Positions 25,658 through 36,412 of a stretch of 64,000 nucleotides of DNA are shown here, one piece after another. A program made the position numbers and the translations under genes. Every line of letters starts with the position of its first letter. Positions within the stretch are counted from its first letter, which is position 1. Source of the DNA: Buxus sempervirens (Eukaryota > Streptophyta > Magnoliopsida > Buxales > Buxaceae); NCBI GenBank assembly GCA_947561395.2, contig OX387193.1, positions 28,018,276 through 28,082,275 on the forward strand, read 5' to 3'. A model generated the notes under the pieces. It was not told the origin of the DNA. It searched no databases and saw only the letters and a program-made list of their open reading frames with translations.

Positions 25658-25760
25658 GTAGTCGGCCTAAGATGCCGGTTACACACAGGGCTCAGTGTAT
25701 CCGGCATCTGTGGCCGGCTACGAATGGGACTCTGTTGATCCGGCCTGAGTTGCCGGATCA
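25658..25760. repeat. Palindrome array 2 of LTR F
   Basis: Dyads start at 25658 (GTAGTCGGC / GCCGGTTAC), 25697 (GTATCCGGC / GCCGGCTAC) and 25736 (TGATCCGGC / GCCGGATCA). The pitch is exactly 39 bp twice, in the same relative place as 18033-18135 in LTR H. Confidence 0.88.
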
Positions 25761-26896
25761 ACACACAGAGGCTTGTTTTCGGATTTTTCAGAGGGGGTTG
25801 GGTTTCTGGGCTCCCTAAGGTGTTCCAAGGGTTGTGTGGGCTCCTGTGTGAGCCCACATTGGTACAGGGAGAGGGGGGGAATGTCCCAATTTTGCCTTCT
25901 TTTGGGACTTTGGTGGTTCAAGCAAAGGGGGAGGAGGCTTAAGGTGTTGCCTCCTCCCATTCTTGGGATACTTCGAGTAGATGAACAGGGACCTAGGTGT
26001 CCCTGTTTGGTTCTCCCCGGTCTGCGCAACAGCAAGCAAATAAAGTGGTGATAAAACAACAATCAAACCTATCCTACATGCTTTGACTATGGTGAACATG
26101 CTTTAACATCCTCATATTGTGTGCACGAAAAGTGGAGGGTGTGTGAGTGTACCTACAGCTTTGCAAATGGATACACATGCATGATCAAACTTGGGCAAGC
26201 ATGTCATACTACCGACTTTAAGCTTAAAAGAAACACAAGGTCACCAAGGCACAACTATTTTAGAGAAGGGAAAGAGAGGGAGATTAATAAGGGGTACAAT
26301 GGATGGATCATGCTAAGGGGAACATGCTCCCCATCACCAAAAAAATGGGCTCAAAACAATAGTTAAAATGACTAGAAGGAAATGTGGAGGGTCACCTCTC
26401 ATCCTCCCATGGAGCCAAACGTGATGCTCATCTTACCTAGGAGATCCTCATGTGGTGGCAATAAGAACATGATACATGCCATATATGCACTTGAACCGAC
26501 TTACAGCAAGGGAGAAAACCATGCTCATTAATATGCTTAGAAAACCACCATTTCTACATATACGTAAGGAAACTTAACAAGAAGCCATACCTTGGGGTTT
26601 CAAACCCTTCTTGTGGTGTGCTTGGACTCCCTTTGAAGCTCAACAGTGGCTGGAACCTCTCCTTGTGCCACCAAGAACAGCAAGTCCTCCTTTGGGTTTG
26701 AGTGGAAATGAAGAGGAAGAAGTGAGGAGAGAGTGGGAGAGTCTTACGGTTGTGTTTTGGGGGGTTATGGAGGCAAGGAAGGGCTTGGAGGAGGGATTTC
26801 GGAGCAAGGTTCGTGGGGGAGAAGAAGTGGAAAACAGCCAAAACCAAGCCAACCCCGGAAATGGGGCTGCTATTGCCTTTTTATAGAAAACTTAAT

Positions 26897-27141
26897 GTAT
26901 CCGGCATTTAATGCCGGATACACTACACTTCCTTTGTATCCGGCATATTATGCCGGATACACTGCCCTTCCTTTGTATCGGCATAATATGCCGGATACAA
27001 AACATAATAATTTCGAAAATTAAATGCCGCCGCGAATTTATCGGCGAATCGGCGCGAATCTCGCCGAGCAAATCTTTGTATCCGGCATTTGAGTCCGGAT
27101 ATGAAGAGGGGCAAGTGTATCCGGCATTAAATCCCGGATAC
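26897..27141. repeat. Palindrome array 1 of LTR F (GTATCCGGC type)
   Basis: Palindromes GTATCCGGC / GCCGGATAC start at 26897, 26936, 26975, then 27078 and 27117. The pitch is 39 bp within each cluster. The array abuts the TATA box at about 26886. The layout is that of array 1 of LTR H, but the core bases differ. Confidence 0.9.
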
Positions 27142-27747
27142 AAATCGAAAAATTACGGATTTGCCCCTCGACTTGACCGATTTGACCGATTTGACACTTT
27201 TGGATATCTACGGATTGTCCCCTGCGAATTTTGGTTTAGTCCCTGAGATATTTGATGATTTTTGGATATTTGAGATTTAGTCCCTGAGATATTTCTCTGC
27301 ATTCATCGCCACGTGCGCAGTTTCTTCGCCACGTGTGCAGTTTCTGGTTTTTCCGCTCGGAAACTTCGACGGCTCATATCTCCTTCACCCGAACTCTGAT
27401 TTGAGCAAACTCAATTGCGTTAGACTCATATCGGAGCCCTCTATCAAATGAAATAGGGCTAAGCACTTGGCACGGGGTTCGAGAAAAGTCAACTTTCGGC
27501 TCCTCTTTAAGTTTGACCAGCCCATAGATCCTTCATCCGGACTCCGATTCCAGCAAACTCAATTGCATTGGAACCACGTCGAGATTCTCTATCCATTGAG
27601 ATAGGACAAGGTGACCAATTTTCTCTTGATCAAAAAGTCAATTTTTGACCCCTCAGGGTTTGACTTTTCTACTGTCTTTTAGCACACACTTTTTGTTTTC
27701 TTCTTTTTTCTTTTTGGGTTTATCGAAATTTGGGTGCCTACAAGATG

Positions 27748-27959
27748 CATTTAAAGGAGTTGGGTGGTTGTAGCGACCGGGAATTTGCAATCATAGATGG
27801 TCTACAGGAGACCGAGTTGCCCAATTTGGGGACTTCAATCCAGTTCATTTATTTCAGATTTAGTTCTTGTCTTTGTTAAGTTCAAAGCAAAGCACTTGAT
27901 CAAAAGGAAATTCACGCTCAAATACATAATTAAAAAGAGCCTGCCGAGGCTCGCAGTAC
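27748..27959 (-). other. Element M sequence between LTR F and the PMD pseudogene tail
   Basis: This is M sequence between the right TSD of LTR F and the stop of the PMD pseudogene. I see no gene, repeat or regulatory motif in it. Confidence 0.4.
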
Positions 27960-28276
27960 GTCAACATGTTTATCAATTACAACATAGCCAAAATCTAGTT
28001 AGGTTGGTCATCATCATAGTGGGAGGATACGTCTTGTTCCGCAGACATCGATCCTCCTCTACGCACCTTTGCACTAAGTCCATGTCATCTTGGAGGGCCA
28101 TATTGGCCCGTCTACTCTCTCGTTCCAAATCCACATAAGCTTAATGGATACGGGAGTGGGTCTCCTGCAGTTCGGCCACCGTATCCATCTATGTGTCAGG
28201 GGGCGGAACAGGAATGTCACTTGAAGTGATGGGTTGAAGAGGCGGGGGGCCGTCGTGACCCAATTCACGAACCATC
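27960..28276 (-). pseudogene. Element M PMD pseudogene, C-terminal coiled-coil part
   Basis: Minus strand from 28276. One reading frame runs VRELGHDGPP, then VAELQETHSR, YVDLERESRRANMALQDDM and a terminal stop near 27967, broken by two in-frame stops (TAG after PDT, TAA after SRIH). Its place after the PMD block and its charged helical composition match the coiled-coil C-terminus of the element Y antisense gene 1. The N-terminal part is 24 kb away at 54827-55960 because LTR C, and later element Y, inserted between them. Confidence 0.65.
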
Positions 28277-29063
28277 TGTAAGTACCTCATTTTTGCACCC
28301 CCCAGAAGTGCCAAAAATGAAAACCCTAACTGAAAAGTCAAACCATAAGGGGAAAAAATTTTACTTTTTTATCAGGTGCAGATCAACTGCCATGCCCTAT
28401 GTCAATGGATGGGAAATTCCGACACGATTCCGACGCAACTGAGTTTGTCGGAATCGGGGTCCAGATAAAGGATATATGGACAGAACAAACACTGGGGGAG
28501 CAAAAATTGACTTTCTACTCAAACCCAGACTGACTACCATTTCTATCAAGGAATAAAGGAAATCCCGACACAATTCTGACGCAATTAAATTTGCCGGAAT
28601 CGATGTCCGAGTCAGGAAGTTATGAGCGGATTAAGATTTCTGACGCGGTTTCAGCTTTTTGCTAAAAACCTGAATTTACTGCAAAAACCCTGTCCCAATG
28701 AATAAAGGACCTCGACCCGGTTCCAGCGCAACTGAGTTTGCCAGAATCGGAGCTCGGATGAGAAAGTTATGAGCAGTTCGGGTTCCAGGGCAGAATTGTC
28801 GAAAGCTGCCCACGTGGCTAGAGCGCAAAAATCTGTCACGTGGCGAAGAAAGGACGGAAGGGCGAAGAAAAGAAAATATCTCGAATATAATATTAGTATT
28901 TTGAAAATATCTTGAATAAAATAATATTTTTTACAAAATATCTCATTTTTTATAATTAAAATAATTAAAAATCCAAAAATTTGGATTCTCTCCTTAAGAG
29001 AGAGAATCCAATCAAATCAATCAAATCAGGGGCAAATATGGAAGAAATCATTTTTTATATAAA

Positions 29064-29213
29064 ATAACCGAAATTAAATTTCAATTCTAAGGGATAAGAT
29101 TTCAGGATTTTCTGACAGATTTCCCGACAAAATCTCTGCATTTTCATGATTGTATGTTGGAAATAGGTCTAACCGAAATTTTATTTAGGTTACATTATTT
29201 CTAGCTATATAAG
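29064..29213 (+). promoter_or_regulatory. LTR C promoter: degenerate palindromes and TATA box
   Basis: Degenerate dyads TAACCGAAAT / ATTTCAATT at about 29064 and TAACCGAAAT / ATTTAGGTTA at about 29169, then TATATAAG at 29206-29213. The second dyad ends about 13 bp before the TATA box. Intervening copies seem to have been lost. Confidence 0.6.
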
Positions 29214-30382
29214 CTACTTAGTAGCTCATTTGCAAGGGGTTAGCTACTTTTTCATTTTGAGCTCTCCCTTCTCTCCTGCCCCTGCACAAAAACCTCTGCT
29301 TTAACCTTCCACTACCCACTCAACCCCTTTGATCCCTTCTAAGCATACTAAGACCCCTCCTCTCCTACTCCCACTTCTCTTTAAACCCAAGAAGAACTTG
29401 GAGGACCTTGATAGTGCAAGGAGGAGGTGTTCCAGTAGCTCTTGAAGCTTCAAGGAGCTACAACACATCTCAAATAGAGTTTTTAGCTCCAAGGTGAGCA
29501 TTCTTGTGACATTTTATTGCACATATGTGAAAACAAGCGGATTTTTGAGCATATACTTTGTATTTGCTGTTTCATTACTTGGGAGCATGTTTTTATTTCA
29601 TTTATTCCCCTTTTCCTCTTCATGCTATTGTAAGGGTGAAGCCCCATGATAAAAGGGAGGTAAATGGGTCGAATGGGTGAGTGGAGAGTCTCTTTTAGCA
29701 TAAAAGTCACATGCGAATCCATGCTTAATGTCTAGCTATATTTCTTGTTTGTGATATGAATGGGAGAGCATGCCCTCCCCCTTTCTGCATGTCCAATGTA
29801 TCCCATAAATCCCCCCAAGTCCCTTCTTTGATAATTTCTTTTAGATCATATCATGTTAGCTCTTCTTCATTATTCTTTTACATTGTAAAGCATGCTTGCA
29901 TATGGTTACTGATTTGCATGCATATAAGCTTAGGGAACATGCTCATGCCTCTTCTTCTTTCATTTCTAGTTACACCACACACATTTCTAATCAGTGTTTA
30001 CAGCATGCTCCACCTCTTGTTCAAGGCATGGGATTGGATGCTTGTTGTATGCATGAATGTTGCTCGGCCATAGACCCGTACATTGGCCTCCCGGGCCACC
30101 CCTCTAGCTCTCCCCAAAGAGAAGAGGGGGTGTACTTTGTGCAAAAAAGGAACATCGTAGGTCCCTGTTCTATAGCTTGAATTCTCACTCAAGAAGAAGG
30201 AGGAGGGCCCCAAGCCTCAACCTCCTTCCCTTTAGATCCAAAAATCACCAAGGAGGTCAAGTAAGGCCTCTCCCCTTCAACCTGAACCACTGTGGGCCCA
30301 CGCAGGGGCCTGCATAGCTGCTAGCTATCCCCAAAAACCCAGGAATCAAATCCCCTCAAAAAAAATGCCAAAATAAGGGTTT

Positions 30383-30387
30383 CTGTG
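30383..30387. repeat. Target-site duplication of element Y, left copy
   Basis: CTGTG directly before the LTR start; the identical right copy is at 53594-53598. Both lie in LTR C sequence. Confidence 0.92.
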
Positions 30388-30477
30388 TGTAGACACCCCA
30401 AATTGCACAAACAATCATCAAAAATCATTATCTCCTGGAAAGCCAGCACAGAATTTGAAGAAAATAAATTTTTGCCA

Positions 30478-30618
30478 GTATCCGGATACTCAATTCGGAT
30501 ACAGTGCTCCTCCCCGTATCCGGATAGTCATACCGGATACGTGTGGGCCTTAGCGTATCCGGTACCATGTACCGGATACCTTAAGGCCCTTTGTTATCCG
30601 GTCTGATATACCGGATAT
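30478..30618. repeat. Palindrome array in U3 of the Y 5' LTR
   Basis: Four dyads with TATCCGG / CCGGATA half-sites start at 30478, 30516, 30555 and 30594 (pitch 38, 39, 39). The spacers of about 14 bp are unrelated. The same array is in the 3' LTR at 51410-51550. Confidence 0.9.
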
Positions 30619-30774
30619 CTTAAGTTTGCTCAAAATTAGGGTTTTCCGAGAGCTTTTCACTTTTACCATCATGTCCCTCATTAAATGAGGGGAAATCGCG
30701 GGAATAACCTTAGGGTTTAGGTTGGAGGGGTTCTAGACATTAAGTTGTGTCTACCAATGACCTTAGCCCTTGCC

Positions 30775-30782
30775 TATAAATA
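30775..30782 (+). promoter_or_regulatory. TATA box of element Y
   Basis: TATAAATA, about 157 bp after the palindrome array. Transcription is expected to begin near 30805. From about 30806 to the splice donor at 30890 there is no ATG. Confidence 0.8.
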
Positions 30783-32663
30783 GGAGCCTCCTCCTTGAGC
30801 AAATGGCACACAACTCTTGTTTTGAATTCTCGCAAAGAAGAACTCCAAGAGAAGAAGGAAACCGCTGTGGAATCGCCTCCAGCACTCAGGTAAGCCTCAA
30901 CTTTTCTTTTTATTTTCTGTCTTTACATTCCTAGATCTAGATCTCTTCTTCTACCTTTCTGTAGTGTAAAGCCTTGTTTGTATGTGTGGAAATCCTTCCC
31001 CGGCTCAAAGTATCTCAAGACTCCCCTAGCCGTAAAACGTGAAGGCGGATCTAGGAGAAACGAGACTGGGGATTGACCCTAGTGCTAGAACCCATGTAGC
31101 ATAAGGCCTTTTTGATTGATTGAAAACCGTTCCATATTCAAAGTACCCTTGATTATCTTAAAGAGAACAGAGGGAAACGATAATGGAACGGAATCCTAGG
31201 CTATGCTAGAACCTATTTTGTTGAATCTATATGCATGTGTATGGATCTTGCTTGGTTTTTCACTTTTGCACACATATTACACCTTTTTGGCGGGATAGGC
31301 TCATATTTGGGGTTTATTGCATTTATTGTGATAAATCTCAAATAAATGGCCTCAATCAATTCTGGAATGCCTTTCGGATGATTTTAAAGTATTTGTGTTC
31401 ATCTTGCCCGAATTTCATTTTTTTATCAATTTTCGGATTTGATTTTCTTCAAAAGTGGCTTAACTGGACAGCACCTGTACCCTTACTTCGGACGCCCATA
31501 ACTTCATCATCCGGATGAATTTTGGGGCGATTCCAGAACCATGGGAAAGGTGAGGCTGTCTAGTTTATGTCCACCAAATTTCACAAATTTCTATCTAGCG
31601 GATTTTTGACACCTCTCTGTCGAAGTTGAGTGGACAGTTCAGGTTCAAATACAGAACTTGTCACTTCGACGGACCGCCATGTGTTCGTTTTAAGTCCGAT
31701 TCGAGCGGTTTTTATTTTTGAGTACTCCTTTTTGAGTCTATTTTCAAATCCAGTTGGTTTCATAATTTTTGGATTCCATTTGAATTATTGGTAGCCGATT
31801 TACTCAGAACTGCTCATTTGCACTTTTCTGGGTAAATCTGTGATCTTTGGGGCCTGTTCGGGAGACCACCCAAGGCACACCTGAAGGGATTTTTGTATGA
31901 GACTAGTTTCTGTTGAAAGATGGCCATACAGACTTCAATCACACCAAATTTCACGGATTTCTATGTAGTGGATGTTTCTAGACAATTTTCCAAAGTTGCC
32001 CACTTACCACTTTTAAAAATCCCCAACAGCAACTTCAAAGGAGCATAACTCCTAGATTTTTCATCGGAATGAAGTGAAATTTTGCATGAGACTCTTGTTT
32101 ACCCTAATCTTTCAAATGGATTTGGTTTGGGTCAATTTAGAATTGGATTTGAATGATTTCAAGGCAAATGGTATACTTTTTACCAAATTTTCCGAATTTG
32201 ATTTAACTTGGTTTTGAGCAACTTGTGCTTTGATTTCCATCTTTTGAGATATTCCAGAAATGATATTGACATAAGAGAGGATCTAAAATCCATTTAGATC
32301 TTCATGTGAAAATATCATACATTAATCCTTTTTCAAGGTTTTCTATGATTTTTAGCAAGCTTTCTTACTTTATTTTTGCATGAACATACACTTGGCAACC
32401 ACTTCGTGTGGATGAATGGGGGTGCCTAACACCTTCCCCCGTTCATAATCTAATCCCCTTACCCATCTCTGGATTTGATTTTCAAGTAGGATTATTTATA
32501 TCCTAGAATTTGTCTTTTGGCTATTTTTGCCTACTTTTGAACTCTTTGGTGTCCATTCTCACCCCAAAATCATGAATGGTGGCGACTCTCCCAATTTTTG
32601 CGTTGAGCCCGTGTGTTGACGGAGGGACGATCACTCCGGTGATTTTTTCCCATGTCTCACAAC

Positions 32664-32682
32664 TGGCGACTCTGCTGGGGAC
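32664..32682 (+). other. Primer binding site of element Y
   Basis: TGGCGACTCTGCTGGGGAC starts two bases after the LTR end. The sequence fits the 3' end of a plant tRNA; tRNA-Arg is the primer usually given for Tat/Ogre elements, and I think it likely here but did not align it. Confidence 0.85.
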
Positions 32683-34042
32683 TTGTGGATTTAAGCCATT
32701 TTGTGTATATTCATGCTTTTTACTTATTTTTGAATGCTTGCTATTTTGTTTACTTTATTGGTGTATATTGGTGTATTCTAAATCTGATTGGGATGCCTTT
32801 AAAATTTTATATTGATAAAGGCATGTGTGTATGCTTGGATGCTTAGGATCATGTTTAGGGCCTTACCTTGTTGTGCATGCCTACTTGTTTTCTTGTTTGC
32901 CTTGTGTTAGGAGGTTCTTAGTGCCATGATTTGAGCATGAAAATATTGAGCAAAAATCTGTAAATACAGTAGCCATTAGGATGGTTTTCAAGCATGTTTT
33001 CCCTCACTAAAACACTTTTGTATCATGTCAAGTAGTTGCTAAATTTTTAGGCATTAATTTGGGGTATAAAGGATGCACTTTTGAGCATAAGAAATCTGAA
33101 AATTTTAGTGCATATTTCTGGAGATTTCAAGCATATTTTACCTCATTGAAACACTTTTGAACCATGTCAAGTAGTGCTAAAATTTTAGGCTCCAATTTGG
33201 GGTAGAAATGGTACACTTTGAGCATGAAAAAGAGCATGAAATCTGGGATTTTAGGGAATGCTTTTGAGTTTCAAGCATGCTTACATGATTTAATGGTTGT
33301 TCGTACAAATGACATGTTTTGTATAACACTTTTGGGCATGTAATATTTTTGTGCATATTTAGTTGTTTTGGTGCTTGCTTGCTTGTATTTGGGTTCATTA
33401 TTTTTGTCATATGTACCTTGGCTTGAAATTGAATGCATGGCTACGAAAAAGAGTGGCAAGGGGCTGGGACGTTGTGAATGTTACCACAATTTAAAATTGC
33501 ACTTGAGCACTTGAAACAATTTGCACAGCCTACCCTTTACCTATTAGGAAGTTGAACCATGAATGTGTGTAGCTTGGCGCACCGAGGTCGTGACTTCGGA
33601 AAGCGAAAGTGAAAACATTTACCTTAGAATTTGGGTCAATGATGTGATGACAATGGGATCTGTGATTCGATTCCGGGCATCACTAGACTTGAGTTCTAAG
33701 TTGCCAATTAAGCCAAAACCCAAAAACCATACGCTTGAAGGTGGAGAAACACGTTTTCGGCTAAAAGCACACAATTGCATTTGGGGAATTGGGTGTAAAT
33801 GTGGGAAGGCCGTTTGCATGTTTTACAGGCCAAGGTATAATGTGAATACCATATTGAATGAAGGTAATACAAGGTGGCAAGGTAAAGCCATGTTCTCTTC
33901 CTAAATTTAGGAAATTTTGCAAGTATGATGTCCAAGCCCAATTTGGGGCAAGTTTTGAAGGTCAAATTAAGGTGAACATCAATTGGGAATAAAAAAAAAC
34001 TAATCTGGTGAAAAAAATGAGTCAAAAAGGGCCATTTCGGCA
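32683..34042 (+). other. Element Y leader, noncoding
   Basis: No credible gene. It contains two diverged copies of a roughly 139-bp unit (about 32985-33125 and 33126-33235; both have TTTTGNANCATGTCAAGTAG and AATTTGGGGTA blocks) and several AGCATG-rich segments. Confidence 0.6.
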
Positions 34043-34184
34043 ATAACTGGTAACTCAGGCCGGTTAATAACAACTCTGTTCATATCCGGTATATATTTCC
34101 GGATACAAAGGCATATGCGTATATCCGGTTAGGTTGACCGGATACAATAAGGCATATTCTTATCCGCTATAGTATACCGGATAC
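34043..34184. repeat. Palindrome array in the Y leader
   Basis: Dyads start at 34043 (degenerate, ATAACTGG / CCGGTTAA), 34082, 34121 and 34160, with TATCCGG / CCGGATA half-sites. The pitch is 39 bp three times. No TATA box sits at the distance seen in other arrays. Confidence 0.85.
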
Positions 34185-34492
34185 ATTCAAAAAATGCACA
34201 AATTGGCTTTTCAGCCCAAATTTTCAAAATAAAATGCCTAAAACACTGTGGATAATCCTTAGGCACCCCGAAAAGAACATAAGAAATGTTCCCAAAAATA
34301 CAAAAAAAAAACAAAAAAAAAAGAAAAACAAAAAAGAATAAAATAAAATATTCTTTCAGGATTTAACCTAAGTTTGAAAATCAAAGAGGAAACCAAGGTG
34401 TCATATTTTTTGGCACCAACTCAACTCAAACATATGTCAATCCAGCTTTAGAACTTGAAAATCTTCTAAAATGCATCAGATTTCAAATCAAA

Positions 34493-36195
34493 AAAAAAAA
34501 TGAAAACCTTGGTTGGTTATTTTTATCAATCAAATCAAAAAAGGTGGGACACTTGGAAGCCCTAGAATATTCCATGAAAACCTTGGTTGGTTATTTTTAT
34601 CAATCAAGTCAAAAAAAATGAAAACCTTGGTTGGTTATTTTTATCAATCAAATCAAAAAAAGTGGGACACTTGGAAGCCCTAGAATATTCCATGAAAACC
34701 TTGGTTGGTTATTTTTATCAATCAAGTCAAAAAAAATGAAAACCTTGGTTGGTTATTTTTATCAATCAAATCAAAAAAAGTGGGACACTTGGAAGCCCTA
34801 GAATATTCCATGAAAACCTTGGTTGGTTATTTTTATCAATCAAGTCAAAAAAAAAAAATGAAAACCTTGGTTGGTTATTTTTATCAATCAAATCAAAAAA
34901 AAGTGGGACACTTGGAAGCCCTAGAATATTCCATGAAAACCTTGGTTGGTTATTTTTATCAATCAAATCAAAAAAAAATGAAAACCTTGGTTGGTTATTT
35001 TTATCAATCAAATCAAAAAAAAAAAGTGGGACACTTGGAAGCCCTAGAATATTCCATGAAAACCTTGGTTGGTTATTTTTATCAATCAAATCAAAAAAAA
35101 AAAAATGAAAACCTTGGTTGGTTATTTTTATCAATCAAATCAAAACATTTGTGGGATACTTGGATAGAATATTCCAAGACACCTTTGGTTGGTTATTTTT
35201 ATCAATCAAATCAAAGCATTTATGGGATACTTGGATAGAGTAGTCCAAGACACCTTTGGTTGGTTATTTTTATCAATCAAATCAAAACATTTGTGGGATA
35301 CTTGGAAGCCCTAGAATATTCCAAGACACCTTTGGTTGGTTATTTTTATCAATCAAATCAAAACATTTGTGGGATACTTGGAAGCCCTAGAATATTCCAA
35401 GACACCTTTGGTTGGTTATTTTTATCAATCAAATCAAAACATTTGTGGGATACTTGGAAGCCCTAGAATATTCCAAGACACCTTTGGTTGGTTATTTTTA
35501 TCAATCAAATCAAAACATTTGTGGGATACTTGGATAGAGTAGTCCAAGACACCTTTGGTTGGTTATTTTTATCAATCAAATCAAAACATTTGTGGGATAC
35601 TTGGAAGCCCTAGAATATTCCAAGACACCTTTGGTTGGTTATTTTTATCAATCAAATCAAAACATTTGTGGGATACTTGGAAGCCCTAGAATATTCCAAG
35701 ACACCTTTGGTTGGTTATTTTTATCAATCAAATCAAAACATTTGTGGGATACTTGGAAGCCCTAGAATATTCCAAGACACCTTTGGTTGGTTATTTTTAT
35801 CAATCAAATCAAAACATTTGTGGGATACTTGGATAGAGTAGTCCAAGACACCTTTGGTTGGTTATTTTTATCAATCAAATCAAAACATTTGTGGGATACT
35901 TGGAAGCCCTAGAATATTCCAAGACACCTTTGGTTGGTTATTTTTATCAATCAAATCAAAACATTTGTGGGATACTTGGATAGAATATTCCAAGATACCT
36001 TTGGTTGGTTATTTTTATCAATCAAATCAAAAAAAAAATGAAAACCTTGGTTGGTTATTTTTATCAATCAAATCAAAAAAAAATTGGGACCCTTGGAAGC
36101 CCTAGAATATTCCATAAAAACCTTGGTTGGTTATTTTTATCAATCAAATCAAAAAAAATTATGGGACCCTTGGAAGCCCTAGAATATTCCAACAC
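34493..36195 (+). repeat. Minisatellite-like tandem repeat in the Y leader
   Basis: About 25 copies of a core TTGGTTGGTTATTTTTATCA, followed by ATCAA and TCAAA. In the centre (35185-36000) the unit is 76 bp, with some 73-bp variants. The flanks alternate 43-46 bp and 73-78 bp units, because an A-run linker replaces the GTGGGACACTTGGAAGCC segment. Central units are nearly identical, indicating recent amplification. The array lacks stops in several frames, so long meaningless open frames appear on both strands. Confidence 0.95.
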
Positions 36196-36412
36196 AAAAT
36201 CAAAACAAAAAAAAAAAAAAAACAAAAACAAAAAAACAAAAAACAAAAAAATCTGGATTGGTGTTCACCTAACCTACTGGTTTACATATATAGGGGTGTG
36301 ACTCAAGTTAAATGGAAACTAACATGTTCTATTAATTTTTTTTTCATCAGGTACATTCAACCCAGGTACACTTGCAATCATTGCTCCAGTAACTAGATCC
36401 AAAGCCAGAACA
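36196..36412 (+). promoter_or_regulatory. A-rich spacer, splice acceptor and 5' leader of gag
   Basis: A-rich to 36250, then ATTAATTTTTTTTTCATCAG ending at 36350 (candidate splice acceptor), then 62 bases without ATG before the gag start at 36413. Confidence 0.6.

Larger units (their letters stand above)
24616..27742 (-). mobile_element. Solo LTR F in the leader of element M
   Basis: It begins TGTAGGCACCC at 27742 on the minus strand and ends at 24616. The TSD is AGATG at 24611-24615 and 27743-27747. There is no PBS or polypurine tract outside. The TATA box (TATAAAAA, minus) is at about 26879-26886. The 3' part carries CCTGATGGGGTGCAGG near 24673 and a PBS-like TGGCGACTCC (24661-24670, minus). 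Its 27160-27360 portion is an uninterrupted paralogue of the site where S inserted in H. No gene. Confidence 0.88.
28277..30387 (+). mobile_element. Solo LTR C, left part (split by element Y)
   Basis: It begins TGTAAGTACCTC at 28277. The left TSD is CCATC at 28272-28276, and the right TSD copy is at 54822-54826 after the right part. The TATA box is TATATAAG at 29206-29213, preceded by TAACCG-type palindromes. Element Y entered at 30387. The two parts sum to about 3.33 kb, matching LTRs B and E. No gene. Confidence 0.88.
30388..32661 (+). repeat. 5' LTR of element Y
   Basis: It starts TGTAGACACCCC and ends GTCTCACA. U3 holds a four-copy palindrome array (30478-30618) and a TATA box (30775-30782). 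A strong splice donor lies at 30890. A PBS-like TGGCGACTCTC occurs at 32580-32590, 81 bp before the LTR end. No protein-coding gene inside; the short open frames there have no recognisable content. Confidence 0.95.
30890..36350 (+). other. Predicted 5.5-kb leader intron of the Y sense transcript
   Basis: A donor CAG|GTAAGCC lies at 30889/30890 in the LTR. A T-rich tract followed by CATCAG|GTACA gives an acceptor at 36350/36351, 62 bases before the gag ATG. The flanking exon pieces contain no ATG, so in the spliced form the gag start would be the first ATG. Splicing would remove the PBS, the palindromes and the tandem repeats, so only unspliced RNA could serve as genome. This is inferred from signals only. 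Confidence 0.5.

Noticed and set aside
31231-31763. Short open frames inside the Y LTRs (repeated at 52163-52695)
   Set aside because: No known domain, present only because the LTR is duplicated, and located within the predicted leader intron.
34705-35238. Open frames of up to 177 codons encoding repeated VGYFYQSNQ-like peptides on both strands
   Set aside because: They arise from a stop-free tandem repeat in the untranslated leader; frames shift with A-run length and have no start context or conservation signal.
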